DNA from: Styela clava
Lineage: Eukaryota; Chordata; Ascidiacea; Stolidobranchia; Styelidae
DNA: 64,000 bases
NCBI RefSeq assembly: GCF_964204865.1
Contig: NC_135258.1
Coordinates: 16,297,001 to 16,361,000 of the forward strand
Reading direction: 5' to 3'
A model generated the notes under the pieces. It had not been told where the DNA came from. It made no database searches and was given only the letters and a program-made list of their open reading frames with translations. This document shows, one piece after another, positions 37,173-49,810 of this stretch. Position 1 is the first letter of the stretch. The number at the start of each line of letters is the position of its first letter. The position numbers were made by a program, and so were the translations under genes.

Positions 37173-37220
37173 AAAATACAGCTCGATGCCTCCGTCTTTT
37201 ATGCTTGACAGCACGGAAAC
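37166..37220 (-). promoter_or_regulatory. Styelin gene 2 core promoter
   Basis: Minus strand: GTTTCCGTGC (37220-37211), CATAAAAG (37203-37196) and TTTCAGTTTC (37175-37166). Spacings of 7 and 20 bp equal those of genes 1 and 3. Confidence 0.65.
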
Positions 37221-37269
37221 TAGTGGTCAGTATGTTAAACTCAAAACAGATGGGATCGTTTGATATAAT

Positions 37270-38330
37270 AAACTTTGCAATTTTAATACCACATGGCAGA
37301 AGAAGACGATTGGCCGGAAATTAATCAGAGCATGATTAGTTTCTGAAAACATTCCTGCTGTCCATTTCTGAATAACGAACGCGGTTTTGTTAGATTAGTT
37401 ACAAAAGAAAAATTATTTTTGCTCTATAAAGTTTATAAACCATAAAATGCAGTTGTGTAATCATATACCAAAGTATTAGAAACATTGATTTTATCTTCAT
37501 ACTTACAAGAAGTAAGCTCGCGTGTTTATGCTTTATTTCAACAACAAAAACTTAAGCCAATATGATCACGTATTGAGTCAATATGTTTATTGTTGAAAAT
37601 TACATTCTAATTTTGATTTTAATAGCTGCATATGCTAAAAACAATTCGAAATGATTAAGCAGATAACACAGTGAAATAGATAAGTGTGTAGATTTCGCGG
37701 AAGACGGAAAATCTGAGATATTTGGTTGATTAGCTGCTGTAAAATTTGAAGTTTCTCATGAATAAGGTTTATGATAAGAAGAATGGAAAACAAAAACTCG
37801 TGAATCCATGTTTCAATGTGATCTGAATTAAGATGTTTTGTGAAAATTATCTTCAGTATTACAGATAGCACGGTTCAGACATAACATATATATAGTCCAG
37901 TTAGAAAGAATTTATTATTTTGTAAAATCCGAATTCAATATTCTTACAACTACCTCCAATATTCTTGCAACTACGGACATTCGAAACCATGGTGACCGCA
38001 TTCATACATTTGCACCTACTAACATTTACAACCATGGTGGTTGTCTTGTACCCATACATTTGCAGAGGCCGTCATTTCAACCTATAGATGTTTCATGGAG
38101 GTATACGTTTATGAAAATATTTGCATGCGTTTTATTTGTATGCTAAAATTTGTGGAAAATGAATGGGTTTAACTGTTCTGTATAGGTACAAATGTGCTGT
38201 CACGACAGCAATTATGGAATATATTTTTCGTAAATAAATCTTAGTAAAAATCGTTTTTTTAAACCATACTTGCATTAGTGTCTTCTTTGACTCGATACCG
38301 GCAAAACCAAATTATTCATTAAAAATGACA
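37270..38330. other. Block specific to duplicon copy A, no gene
   Basis: Not found in copy B. The part at about 37960-38110 has repeated words (ACCATGGT, CATACATTTGCA) reminiscent of the MITE at 58541-58744. No coding support. Confidence 0.4.
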
Positions 38331-39239
38331 GTAACGTCTTGATTTTGTCGTGTGGTTATTCAGATGCAAACTTTCAACATTCAATGTTTTATAGAATTTT
38401 ATAGCATGGTACCAATGTATAGAAAAATGGAGAAAGTAGCTTTGATAGACCTTTATAAAAAGGTAGAAATCGTGCTATGATCTTTGCTGATATATTTTTG
38501 ACGATTTCTTTTAAAGATGTGATGTTGAAGTGTTTAGTAAATATTACCGACAGCAGTTCCTTATTATAGATCTAATTGATTGCTCTCAGGTATACATTTT
38601 CGAAATTTATCAGAATTGATGTTCAAAGTATTTTTTTGTCCCAGTCTGAAAAGAAGGTTGTTTTGAATCTACCCTTGTGTAAGCTTGGTAAATTAATCAG
38701 ATTTTTCATTACAAAAATATGTCAAAGTATATTTTCATATTATCGATAATGTATCTGGAAATATTTTCACTCAAAACTACGAAAACATTTCAATGTAAGC
38801 CCACCATCGCAATTAATTACTATCGTTTCGTTGGTAGGCTATACTTCTCGTTACAATGAATGTTAACAAATAAACAAAAAATGTTGAGTGACGCATTTGA
38901 GAGCACTAATAAATACTTATAAATTGTTTACATTCACCAATTAAAACAAAATGGCAATTCTCACAATATCTACCCACCAATGCCATATTGCTAATATCGT
39001 CATCGCACGAGGAAATAAATTCCTGCTAAATGTTAAAACATTTATACCGATATCAGAAGTACTGTGTGATGTAAATGTGATATAAAGATGTGTGTGTGTG
39101 TGTGTGTGATCTAGGAAAACAAAGCTCGATTTTTTAAATTAAAAATACTGCTTACAAATTTTAAGCAAACCGGATGTTATGATTCGGTGCATCCTGAAAT
39201 GTTACTGCATTGATATAAATCCTCCAAATTAGAGCTGGT

Positions 39240-39910
39240 TAAATTAGAACTGCGCGATAATTTCAACTGAACATTGTAAATGAGAATCACGTCGTCTATT
39301 TATTTTAAAGAAGTTACCAAAACACAGGACAATAAAGATCATTGCACGACTTGTCGCTCCATATGGAAGTTCTTCCCTTCAGTGTCAATCAAGAGTCGAT
39401 ATACTCGTTTTTTTTTTGTTTATTCATACAATGTAGGCTATACCTTACTTCAAAACAGAAAATGTTTCATAGGTTCGAAACAACGCAACTTAACATCCTA
39501 AATTAAAATCACGTAGCCTGATGTTTTAAAAAACAACAAAGATCATTGCACGACTTTTTGCTTTGTTTCTTCTTTCTATTATCATTTAAAAATCTCTTTA
39601 CTTATTATTTTTTCTATTCATACAATGTAAACCTTACTTCAAAAACAGGAAACGATTCATATGCTTCAAGTCACCGCAATAATATTAACTTAACACCGTA
39701 AATGAGAATCACGTCGCCTGGTATTTTTGAAGTAAATGCCAAACATACGATCACAAAGATGAGTGCACGACTTCTCACTTCCCATAGAGGTTTCTTCCGC
39801 CCATCGTCAATCTAGAAAAGCTTCACTCTTTTTTTTTTATATCTGCAATGCTCAGCTTACATCGAAAAGGGGGAATCATTCATCTGCTTCACTCATTAGC
39901 CTCCTTATAG
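39240..39910. repeat. Three tandem family A right-end fragments, plus a (GT)n run upstream
   Basis: The word GAGAATCACGTCG starts a fragment at about 39281, a decayed one near 39508 and another at 39704, each followed by GATCATTGCACGACTT-like sequence and a TTTCTTCC word. Copy B keeps two (about 46193 and 46405). A (GT)n microsatellite lies at about 39090-39108. Confidence 0.6.
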
Positions 39911-42900
39911 GCTTAAACTCTGAACTTATGGACAAACCTGTTCGTTACAAAGGCTGTAGGGCGTTCACGCAGCATTATCTCCAATATAGATCATACGTCA
40001 ATCCACGTGAAAAGATATAAAACTAGCATCTGGACTATTCATAACTATTGAATCGGCTGGTTTTCGTGATAATACCGAAAGCAGAGAAATAGGAATTGCG
40101 AATAGGAAAACGTCAGTTGCGCCATTAGCTGACCGGGAAATTCTGACGCTACAATTATTATTGCTTCTTTTTCATCCACACAAAAATGTAGGTTGACCTA
40201 TATGACAAAATGCACATTGAACGTTATCGGGGAAAGTTTGAGATGTCAAATGCAATGCAGACTGAAAATCTGTGAAAGATAATCGAATGAAAATAGATTT
40301 AATTGGACTGGTCATCAGTAATTTGTAAATTTTGCAAACGAAAAAGAATGATAAAATGTCGGATAGTAAATACCATAATATTAATTTTTTTGAGAAATAT
40401 CGACATGCCATCCTATAACAATAGGCCCGCTTTACTTTCTCATTTTTCTTCTTCAAATTAATTGGAAGATATTTACAAAAATCATACATATATTGGTTGT
40501 TTGGGTTGTAAATGAATTCTCACTTTTTATTCAAACGCACAATATCTACGAATGTGTAAAATTTTCGTTTAACGTACACACTTTGAAATAATCATATATA
40601 TTATATATCGAATATAATTAAAATATCGGAAATGGAATTAATCCAAATCGCGGAGCAAAACGACGCCCAATTGTGGATTGTGGGATAAATAAGAGTACCC
40701 ATAGATAAAAATAAACAGCATAATTTTAAGAGAATTCATCTTTCTTTAGATACTGAAAATTCGAAATTGAACGCGCAATTAGAATTTAGATGATGAAAAA
40801 AACAATTTTTGATGCTAGGAAAGGTCGCTTCAAAAGCAATAATTCTTGCTGTTGATAACAACAGCAATAACAACGACAACAACAAAAACCAATTTACCGA
40901 AACGAACCATATGGGCAAACATATAGACAAGTTGTTAAAACATATAGACAATTGTATAACAAACGGCAAACTTTTTTTTATATCTGAAGTACTTGATCTT
41001 TGTCATTTTGAATCGCAAGATCACCGTGTTTTTCGGTATTTTTCGCGGTTTGTCGAAGTCAGAGACATCGTATCCAATTACATTTTACTATTCGTCAACC
41101 AAAAGAATTTATACAACTATAGAGCAAAGTCAATAGACAAGAGAAATCTTAATTTTGAAATCATTGTCGAAGTCTGTGCCGATTTATCATTAGGCAAGCT
41201 AGGCTGAAGTCTAGGTCCTTCAGGCCTTAGGCTTAGGGTTAAAACTTGTTCCAGAATAAAACCGGTTAAAAATTTCATGACCGATATATGTTTGTTGATA
41301 TTTATTGTCCCAAATATTTACCTATTTGACGATTGAAAAATTTAATACAGTGAAATAAATAAAATTGTCTGAATTAAAAAAAACTGTGGTGGTATCACGG
41401 TGCATTAAATATACTGGTGCCATAATACATTTTAAAAGACTTCGAAGGGCACAATATGTCCTAATATATATATTGATATATATACGAGAATATCGGTTGG
41501 AAACCGAAGACTTATCGATCGATAGTTAGGGGATCCCCCAAAACAGAAACTGCAGTTTCGATTCATCCGCTCTTGTAACTTGCGCACTGCGCATCGCACA
41601 CACACACTCGGCGGGTTTCAAAATTCTCTCGCTTTACAAAAATCTAGATCACTATATCAATAATTGATTGATAACTCGCTAATTATACGACATAATTCTC
41701 CCAAAATCAATAGGCTTCTGGTCCGAGATAAGATGAATGCACATGCAAAATCTGGAGCGGATTCAATCTCGCTTTCGTGAGATATCGCGTGCATCTAACA
41801 GACACACAGACAGACATACAGACAAATACATATCAATATACTTACCGATCTTAAGATCGATAAGTAATAAGAGGCCGTATAGATGTCGCAACTTAGGGTC
41901 GTCTCAACGTTTCAAGCCTTAATTGAATAAAAAAAATGAGCAGTTGGATGTAAAACAGGGTCGCCATCTTCATCAGTAGACAGCCAATTATAGGGAATTT
42001 AACACATGACTATGGAATAGTCTTTTCGAAGCTAAAAATATTATCATTACCAATCTGTTTGTAAATATATTTTTTTCATAGAAAATTTTCCCAAAGCAAC
42101 ATCACTCGATCTCAATCAGAAATATAAGATATCAATTCCTAAGCGAAATTACAGTCTAAAACTAAAGTGCCAGAAGCTACTCAGAATATGAATCAGTATA
42201 GTGTAGAATTGCGTTTTAGTAAATACTCATGAACGCGAGACTTGGCAGTTCTTATCAATACGATCAAGAAAACACGAGTGAAGTGGTGGCGGATATTTTT
42301 TTTAGACACGTATATTGAGAGTGGATTGGCCAAACCCAGTTTCACGGCTCAAGTTTTTCTAGAAGAACTATCTCCGAACGTTTGGAAGAACATTATAGTA
42401 CAGGATGAGGCAAAAAATAACTCCAACATTTCATTTACGAAAAAATAGCATTTGTTAAACTTTTATTACATACGACTTTTTTCGAAGTCAAACCTTAAGC
42501 ATGTCAAGTCAAAAATTCCAAAGGGCCTTGAATCATTCAATTTCGATAGCCATCTCAAAAATATTTAGTAACTAATTATTGTTTCAATGAATAAATTAGA
42601 CGCATGTACCAGATAAGTGTCTCACATATAATATTGAACATTTTTGGCGATCCAGAATTGTGTATACCAATATGGAGGTATAACTATTTTTTTTTCGCTT
42701 AATTTATATCAAGTTGTGTAAAGGGTCGGAAGCCTATGGGCAGGGACTATATTCACTTGGCTAACACAGACATTCCTGAAGTCGTAATAGAACTAAAATA
42801 GGAAAAATCGAAACAAAATTATGGCCTGACCCTAACCTGCTATACATACTATGGGAGTGCCAATTTTTCTTTGGAACAAGAGTGTTTGGCAGGACAGCGG

Positions 42901-43068
42901 TGAAAACAGAGTAAATTTAATGTTAGACTAGACTTTTGAAACAATTATTAGACACTCGCGTGTTGCAGGTTATCCGCTATAACATTCTGTCTTCCAATTT
43001 CCTCAAATATCTGCTATTATAATCTAAATGTTATTTCATAAAAAATAAACAAGATATTTGGCGCCTTT

Positions 43069-43074
43069 TTTATT
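43069..43074 (-). terminator. Poly(A) signal of styelin gene 3
   Basis: AATAAA on the minus strand about 100 bp after the stop, in the same context as in gene 2. Confidence 0.7.
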
Positions 43075-43174
43075 TTATGCATTTCCGTTTAAAATGAAAA
43101 AGAAAATGTTCTTTAATCGATGTCGTTTCATATCCATTCCATTTGATCGTTCTTTGATTTAACTTCGAAAATGT

Positions 43175-44875
43175 TTACTGTCTGCTGAGAAGCTGCAATA
43201 ATATCAAATAAAAATTGAATAGTTCATTATAATGAAAAACTCTACACCAGAGTTGGTAGTATGAAAATAAATTAAGATTATAAACAGCGAAGCTAAAAAT
43301 ACGTAAATGCCATAGGACTCCGTTATGGGCTATTCGTTCACTTATTAAAATCTTGTACTGACTTGACTAATTTTGTAACTGTTTAAAAAAGCAATAACAC
43401 AATATAAACATCTCTATTGTCGAAGTATGGAAGCGGTAATTCAAATATGACAATAGATAATAAAATATTTTAATTACCGCACTGTTACCACATTTCGACA
43501 CTGCTGTATTAATATATATGCTTGTCAGGTGTCAAATTTACAGCGTTAATACAATTTATGTGAGGAATTTAGATTTATTTCTATCTTGTATTAAATACAA
43601 AGCAGCAAATACATCGGAGTCATCAAATAAGGTAAATTTAATTTACCCAGTAACATTAATCGGTAAATAACAATGCGTCTTTATTTTTAGAAATTTCTTG
43701 TGGAACTCCGTGAATAATATTCAACCTCTTGTTCTACATAATAACACACAAACCTCTTCCTCTCTGGCTTGTTCGATGTCCTGCATGAATTCTTGAAATT
43801 CCTCATCAGTCTGTTAATATTTCAATATAAAAATGATAGTTAATTATATATAATATATGAATTAGCAATATATTCAACGCATATTTCGCAAGTAGACACG
43901 TGACAGTGGTTAGAAATGTATATATATACCCATATTGAAGGATTGAAAAGTTTTGAACATCGATTGTCATACTGGGTTATACTAAAGTAGGCAATTTTTT
44001 AAAATCACCATTGTCTTATCTCTTGACTGTGTTTGGGGGTATAATAATAAAAAATGTCGCACATGATCTGCGTTAATCTTTCTTCTATTGCATTGTAAAC
44101 TATTGAAATATAAGATACATAGGCAAGATATCTGAGAAAGTGTCATGGAATACTATTAACGGAATAAATACAGAGACTAATACCAAACTCAACTTGTGAA
44201 AAGATACATAGATTGGTTTGAAACATGTAAACGACATCATCGGATCATCATATTATTTTGCCCGCAAAATAAGTTCACTTTTATGGTTGAATGAATGACA
44301 CTTGGTGGTTTTCAAACTTTTCCCGGCCTATATAACTTACCATGTCACCAAGCATTGTAGCAGCTGAAAGTCCTGCATGGATGTATGTTTTATGTCTGAA
44401 AATGAAGAAAATTTGACAAAATTTTAAACCGCAATAATATTTTTCGCTTCAGTTAAGACATAGTTTTTGTGAGAAATTCCTTGAGAGACTTCACTTCACC
44501 TATTGATATAACCCCTATCAAGGAGCTAAAAAGTTGTTAAAAAAAAGAAAGTTCCGGTTTGAATATTTTGATATCGAAGCAGTTCATTTAGAAAATTATC
44601 TAGAATATCACACACGCACTGAATAAAACATAACGATAATGTTGTTGATTGTTGAACTTTCTCGTTAATTCAATGATCAAAAGAATTAAATTCACTAAGT
44701 AATTATTGATAACATTTTTGTTCTCGCGTACTTAAAAAGAATTTGAAATATTCTTCACTCACTTTTTGTAAAAGTTGCTTACTGATCTGAAAGCTTTTCC
44801 AAACCAGCCAGCTTCACTTTGCTGAATCATGAAGAGTGCGACAAGCACAATCAAAATGGTTGCCTTCATCTGCAT
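43175..44875 (-). CDS. Styelin C-type antimicrobial prepropeptide (styelin gene 3)
   Basis: Coding exons are 44875-44763, 44395-44341, 43810-43754 and 43192-43175 (TAA), 80 residues. Exon 2 is one codon shorter than in genes 1 and 2. The signal peptide is identical to the other two. The mature peptide starts GWFGKAFRSVSNFYKK, then HKTYIHAGLSAATMLG, matching styelin C of Styela clava as I remember it except possibly Met for Leu near the end. The Gly before DM can donate a C-terminal amide. The acidic propeptide is the same as in gene 2. Gene 3 lies about 8 kb from gene 2 on the same strand as its tandem duplicate. All introns are GT-AG. Confidence 0.93.
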
Positions 44876-45121
44876 GGTGATTCTGGGTAAAAATAAATCG
44901 CAATCGTTATCTATAATAATTTGAAACAATGATATAAGATAAATGAGTACAATTGTTCATGATACACGGACTGGTTTACGGAACGGTTCTGTATACATCA
45001 GTTCACAATCTGATAAAATTTTCAAGGGCAAATTGGCTTGCGAAGAACTGATCCGACGGGTAGTTTGAAATGAGACTCGAAATATTATTCACACCGTCAG
45101 ATATTGTTTCAAATTTCTTAC

Positions 45122-45176
45122 CTTTGTTGTGAAGGAGGATCTGTCAAGATTCACAAGAACAAGAAAGTTGAAAGTG
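45122..45176 (-). other. Styelin gene 3 non-coding first exon
   Basis: Minus strand: ends AACAAAG|GTAAGA with the last base at 45122. The 5'UTR intron ends ACCCAG at 44883, seven bases before the ATG. The start is approximate. Confidence 0.55.
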
Positions 45177-45224
45177 AAAATACAGCTCGATGCCTCCGGC
45201 TTATATGGTTGACAGCACGGAAAC
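45170..45224 (-). promoter_or_regulatory. Styelin gene 3 core promoter
   Basis: Minus strand: GTTTCCGTGC (45224-45215), CATATAAG (45207-45200) and TTTCACTTTC (45179-45170), spaced as in genes 1 and 2. Confidence 0.65.
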
Positions 45225-47287
45225 TATTGATCACAATGTGCAAGACAAACGTGGAACAAATAGGCTCGTTTGATCTGTGCAGTATATGAAGCACTTCCTG
45301 TATTCAAAGTATGGTAAACAATGTATAGCAAAAAAAATGAAAAAAGTAGCTCTGATAGACAAGTTTCACAGCGGTGTGCAACTCAAATAGGTACGGTATG
45401 CGTGCTACAATTTTGCTCTAAATCTACCATTATGTAATCTCGGTTAAATGTATCATTGTCTGAAAATCAGTTATTTGTTATGAAAATATTTTATATTATC
45501 GGTGGTGTATCTGAATATTTTTACTCATACTTAATTCTAGACAGGAATTATAGGGTAACGCATTTAAAAGCACTAATCGAACCCTTAAAGACTTATCATG
45601 ATTTTGAGTTTACAAACTGAAATAATATTCAAAATGAAAGCGCGAAGAAATCAAAAAGTGTAAATTCACAAACTGTGGGTCATAAGTCAGGATAAGGAGA
45701 ACAATTGAGATTGCAAAAAAACTCATTTGCGGCCCCGTGATCTTAATCACTATTATACACTTGTAACTCTTTTGCTTGTGATCAACCTACTATAGAATGC
45801 ATAATATGATATTCTGATATAATTTTTATTTGATAATGCATGGTATAATACAAAACTTATAAATCGTTTACGTTCACCAACAAAAACAAGATAGCAAATC
45901 TCACAATATCTACCACCAATCCCAAATTGCTAATATCGTCATGACGTCTTCAACTGTTAAAATATTATACCAATATCACATGTACTGAATGTGTGTGATT
46001 TATGGAAAACCAGCAAAATCAAATCGGGAAAATATTTGGAAAACTCGGATTTCTAATTCATTATTACTGCTTAAAATTTTTTAAATTGACGGTATATTGT
46101 GATTCGGTTCATCCTGCATTGATATGAATCCTCTATATTGTAGCTGCCTCAAATGAAAAACCTGCGATAATTTTAACTTAACATCGTATAGATGAGAATC
46201 ACGTCGCCTGATATTTTTAAAGAAATTGACAACAAGGATCATTGCACGACTTCTTGCTTCCTATGAAGGTTTCATCCTTTCATTGTCATTCAAGAATCGC
46301 TTTGCCTTTTTTAATATATATATGAACAATGTTCCCCATACTTCAAAACAGGAAACAATTCATCTGCTTCAAGACACCGCGATAATTTTAACTTAACACC
46401 GTAAATGAGAATCACGTCACCTGGTATTTTCGAACTAAATGCCAAACATACGATCACAAAGGTGACTGCACGACTTCTCACTTCCTATGAAGGTTTCTTC
46501 CGCCCATCGTCAATCTAGAAAAGCTTCACTTTTTTTTTATATATCTGCAATGTTTAGCTTACTTCGAAAAAGGGGAATCATTCATCTGCTTCACTCATTA
46601 GCCTCGCTACAGATTTAAACTCTGAACTTATGCACAAACCTGTTCACGCAGCATCATCCCCAATATGGATCATACGTCAAATCCACGTGAAAAGATATAA
46701 AACTAGCATATGGAAAAATGACTATTTATAACTATTGTATCAGCAGTTTTTTGTAATATTACCAAAAGCAGAGAAACGGGAATCGCAAATAGGAACAGTT
46801 GCGCCATTAGCTAAGCGGGCAATCTTCAACTACAATTATTTTTGCTTCTTGTTCATCCACATACAAGTATAAGTTGGCCTTTATGACTAAATTCACATTA
46901 AACGTTGTCGGGGAAAGCTTGAGATGCCAATTACAATGCAGACTGAAAATTAGTGGAGGATGATAGAACGAAAATAGATTTAATTAAACTGGTCATCAAA
47001 AATATTGTGAATTTTGCAAACAAAAGAGAATGATAAAATGAAGGAATAATATTATTATTATAATATTACATAATATTAAATTTTTTGAGAAATATCGACA
47101 TGCATTCCTATAACAATATAAAAGCACGTTTTACTATTCCGTTTTCCTTGTTCAAAGTAATTGAAAGAATGTTACAAAATTCATACATATATTGTTTATT
47201 GGTTTCTTAATTAAATTTTCACCTTGTATTCAAAACAGCAATACCTACAAATGTATAAAATTTTCGTTTAACGCACACCCTTTACAA

Positions 47288-49810
47288 ACAAGAGAGCAAT
47301 GCTGAATGGACACGCAGAACAATTCCCCAAAAATCATATGAGGTGACTTACCAGTACCTGTATCGGGGACCGGGGTACCGCAACGGTACAGGGACTGTCA
47401 TAGATATTTTAGGTCATGTGACAATGATCCATTCTTCTTGATTATATTGAAACATCAATTGAAATATCTCGTGATATGAGTCAACTATGTACCGTATTAA
47501 CGGATCAGGTACCAAACCACAGTCAAACATTTTACATAAAAACGTTACTAAATAACATGCGTCAACTTAACACCGCCTGAATAGGGTTACAAATTTCGGT
47601 ACAGTGACTGTCATAGCCGTTTAGGGCTAATGGATAATTTGACTACACGAACAACTCACCAGGTCTATCTGTAGTCGAGTTGTCCGTGTGTAGTCGAGTT
47701 GTCTGTCTCCCATTTCACATGTCCCGTGACAATGATATACTTACTCTTCTCCATTCAATTGCAACATGAATTGAAATACTAAGTAATGCGTTTCATTCCC
47801 TTCTCTATTATTGGAACAAAATTAAAAAAAAAACAAGCCCCGCTTTTACCAGACAGCTACGAGTTAGTTGTCACCGCGCTGTGTTACAGTACCGGAACTG
47901 CCCTATCTTTAGAAGTTCCTATCTTGTGACAGCGTGAATTGAAATTGCAAGATGGTCCGACTCACAACTGTAGTAACACCAACGATCCGAGTCACTAATG
48001 TAATATAACACCTTGTACGGCACTATTCGCCATTCACCATTCCTCAAATCTTGGCAAAGTAAGGATTCCATTACGAACCACCGACGTTCGATGGCACATG
48101 ATCAGAAGAACAGAAGCGTCCGCAGAACGTTCGGTGACGTCATAGCAAACAGAAACAAATCTCACAGAGCCAACAGAAATATTAGAAATAAATAAAAGTA
48201 ATAGCCTTCTGGAGAAAAATTTTATCTTTAACCACTAAAAATTTCAAAGCAATTGGTCCAGTAATCAAAGGGAAAAGCGACTTTTAAGATTTTCCACTAA
48301 GTGTCCAAAAAGTGTCAAAAACAAGAACAACAACAACACAAGAGAGCAATGCTCAAATATATGGACACGCAGAACAATTCCCCAAAATCATATGCGGTGA
48401 CCAACGACTAACATACCGGCGGTGACTTACCAGTACCTGTATCGGGGTACCGTGACGGTACAGGGACTGTCATAGATATTTTAGGTCCTGTGACAATTGA
48501 AACATCAGTTGAAATATCTCGTGATATGAGTCAATTATGTACCGTATTATCGGATCAGGTACCGAACCACAGTCAAACATTTCACATAAAAACGTTACTA
48601 AATAACATGCGTCAACTTAACACCAGCCGAATCGGGGTACAATTTTTGGTACAGTGACTGTCATAGCCGTTTAGGGCTGATGGACAATTCGACTACACGG
48701 ACAACTCACCAGGCCTAGGGTGGTGTAGCCAGTCTGCGGACAATTTCATTCAAACCGCTATAAAACAAAAACCAATATATCTAACCCGTTAATTTTTTCA
48801 CCGTGGGTGCATTGGCGGCATTTATTCTACACGCTAAACCTCGTATTAACTTTCTACGACAAAGGGTTAAAGCTATACAAATCCCCAAAGTACGGCACTC
48901 GAAAGACGTATTTGCGACCGAACCAGTGTGCGACCACGGATTTCAAGCCTTGATCATCGCTTCTGCTGCGTCGAGACTATCGCATACGCAGCCATACAGC
49001 AATCAAACAGACAAAACACGGTGGTCGCAAATTGGTTGACAATTGTTGGTCTTGTGACAGCGTGAAAACATTGGGCTTCTAATTGCATTTCTGACCGTCA
49101 TATATTTCAAGAACACGGTTATTTCGAACAAAACTCGTTAAATTATAAACAAAGCACCCCATCACAGCAACCAAACAGACGAAAACACGGTGGCCGCAAA
49201 TTGGTTGACAAAGATATTATCGACGTATCGGAAATGCACACCCCCTATTCCCCCTCCTTCAAATGTAGAAACGCGAAACTTTCAAATATGGTTAAAAGAA
49301 ACACAACTCTACCCACCTGCCAAGTTTCATCTTTTTATTTCTCATATTTGTATGGATTTTCAAGCTTTTGACAGCTACGAGTTAGTTCAGTGTCACCGCG
49401 CTGTGTTACGGTACCAGAACTTCTCTATCTTTAGAAGGTCCTGTCTTGTGACAGCGTGAATTGAAATTGCAAGATGGTCCGTTGGACACAAAATGGCGTC
49501 CGATATCCGCAGAACGTTTAATGACGTCATAGCAAACAAAAACAAATCTTACAGAGCTAACAGAAATATTTGAAATAAATAAAAGTAATAGCCTTCTGGA
49601 GAAAAATTTCATCTTCAACCACTGAAAATTTCAAAGCAATTAGTCCAGTAATCAAAGAGAAAAGCGACTTTTTAAAAACGTGTCAAAGAACAAGAACAAG
49701 AACAAGAACAAGAACAACAACAACATAATATTGAAACGATCGTTATGTCCACTACGTGTCCAATAATATTGAAACGATCTCTATGTCCACTACGTGTTCA
49801 ATAATCCTAT
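47288..49810. repeat. Cluster of family B repeats, no gene
   Basis: ACAAGAGAGCAATGCT starts at about 47290 and again at about 48340, each followed by GGACACGCAGAACAATTCCC, then ACCAGTACCTGTATCGGGG, a direct duplication of roughly 1.05 kb. Right-end pieces with TGACGTCA occur at 48135-48142 and 49522-49529. An (AACAAG)n run is at about 49685-49715. Two copies of AATATTGAAACGATC, each followed by GTCCACTACGTG, close the cluster near 49800. Confidence 0.6.

Larger units (their letters stand above)
33905..40640. repeat. Styelin duplicon, copy A
   Basis: Starts ACGACGCCCAATTGTGGATT; the same start occurs at about 40661. Similarity to copy B includes the shared repeats, the whole styelin gene and its promoter, and the downstream family A fragments to about 40600. 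Compared with B it carries an extra block at about 37270-38330 and lacks B's 41200-41930. Confidence 0.75.
40661..47285. repeat. Styelin duplicon, copy B
   Basis: Second tandem copy of the unit starting at 33905, containing styelin gene 3. The block at about 41200-41930 is extra. It has CGATCGATAG-type palindromes, CACACACACA, and a GACACACAGACAGACATACA run near 41800, and looks like an inserted repeat. The word GAGCAGTTGGATGTAAAACA at 41939 rejoins copy A at 34630. Confidence 0.75.

Noticed and set aside
34021..41207. 130- and 132-codon frames at 34021-34413 and 40809-41207 as genes
   Set aside because: They lie in the two duplicon copies but read different frames over the shared part, so the long frames themselves are not conserved. 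Only a 40-codon piece is open in both.
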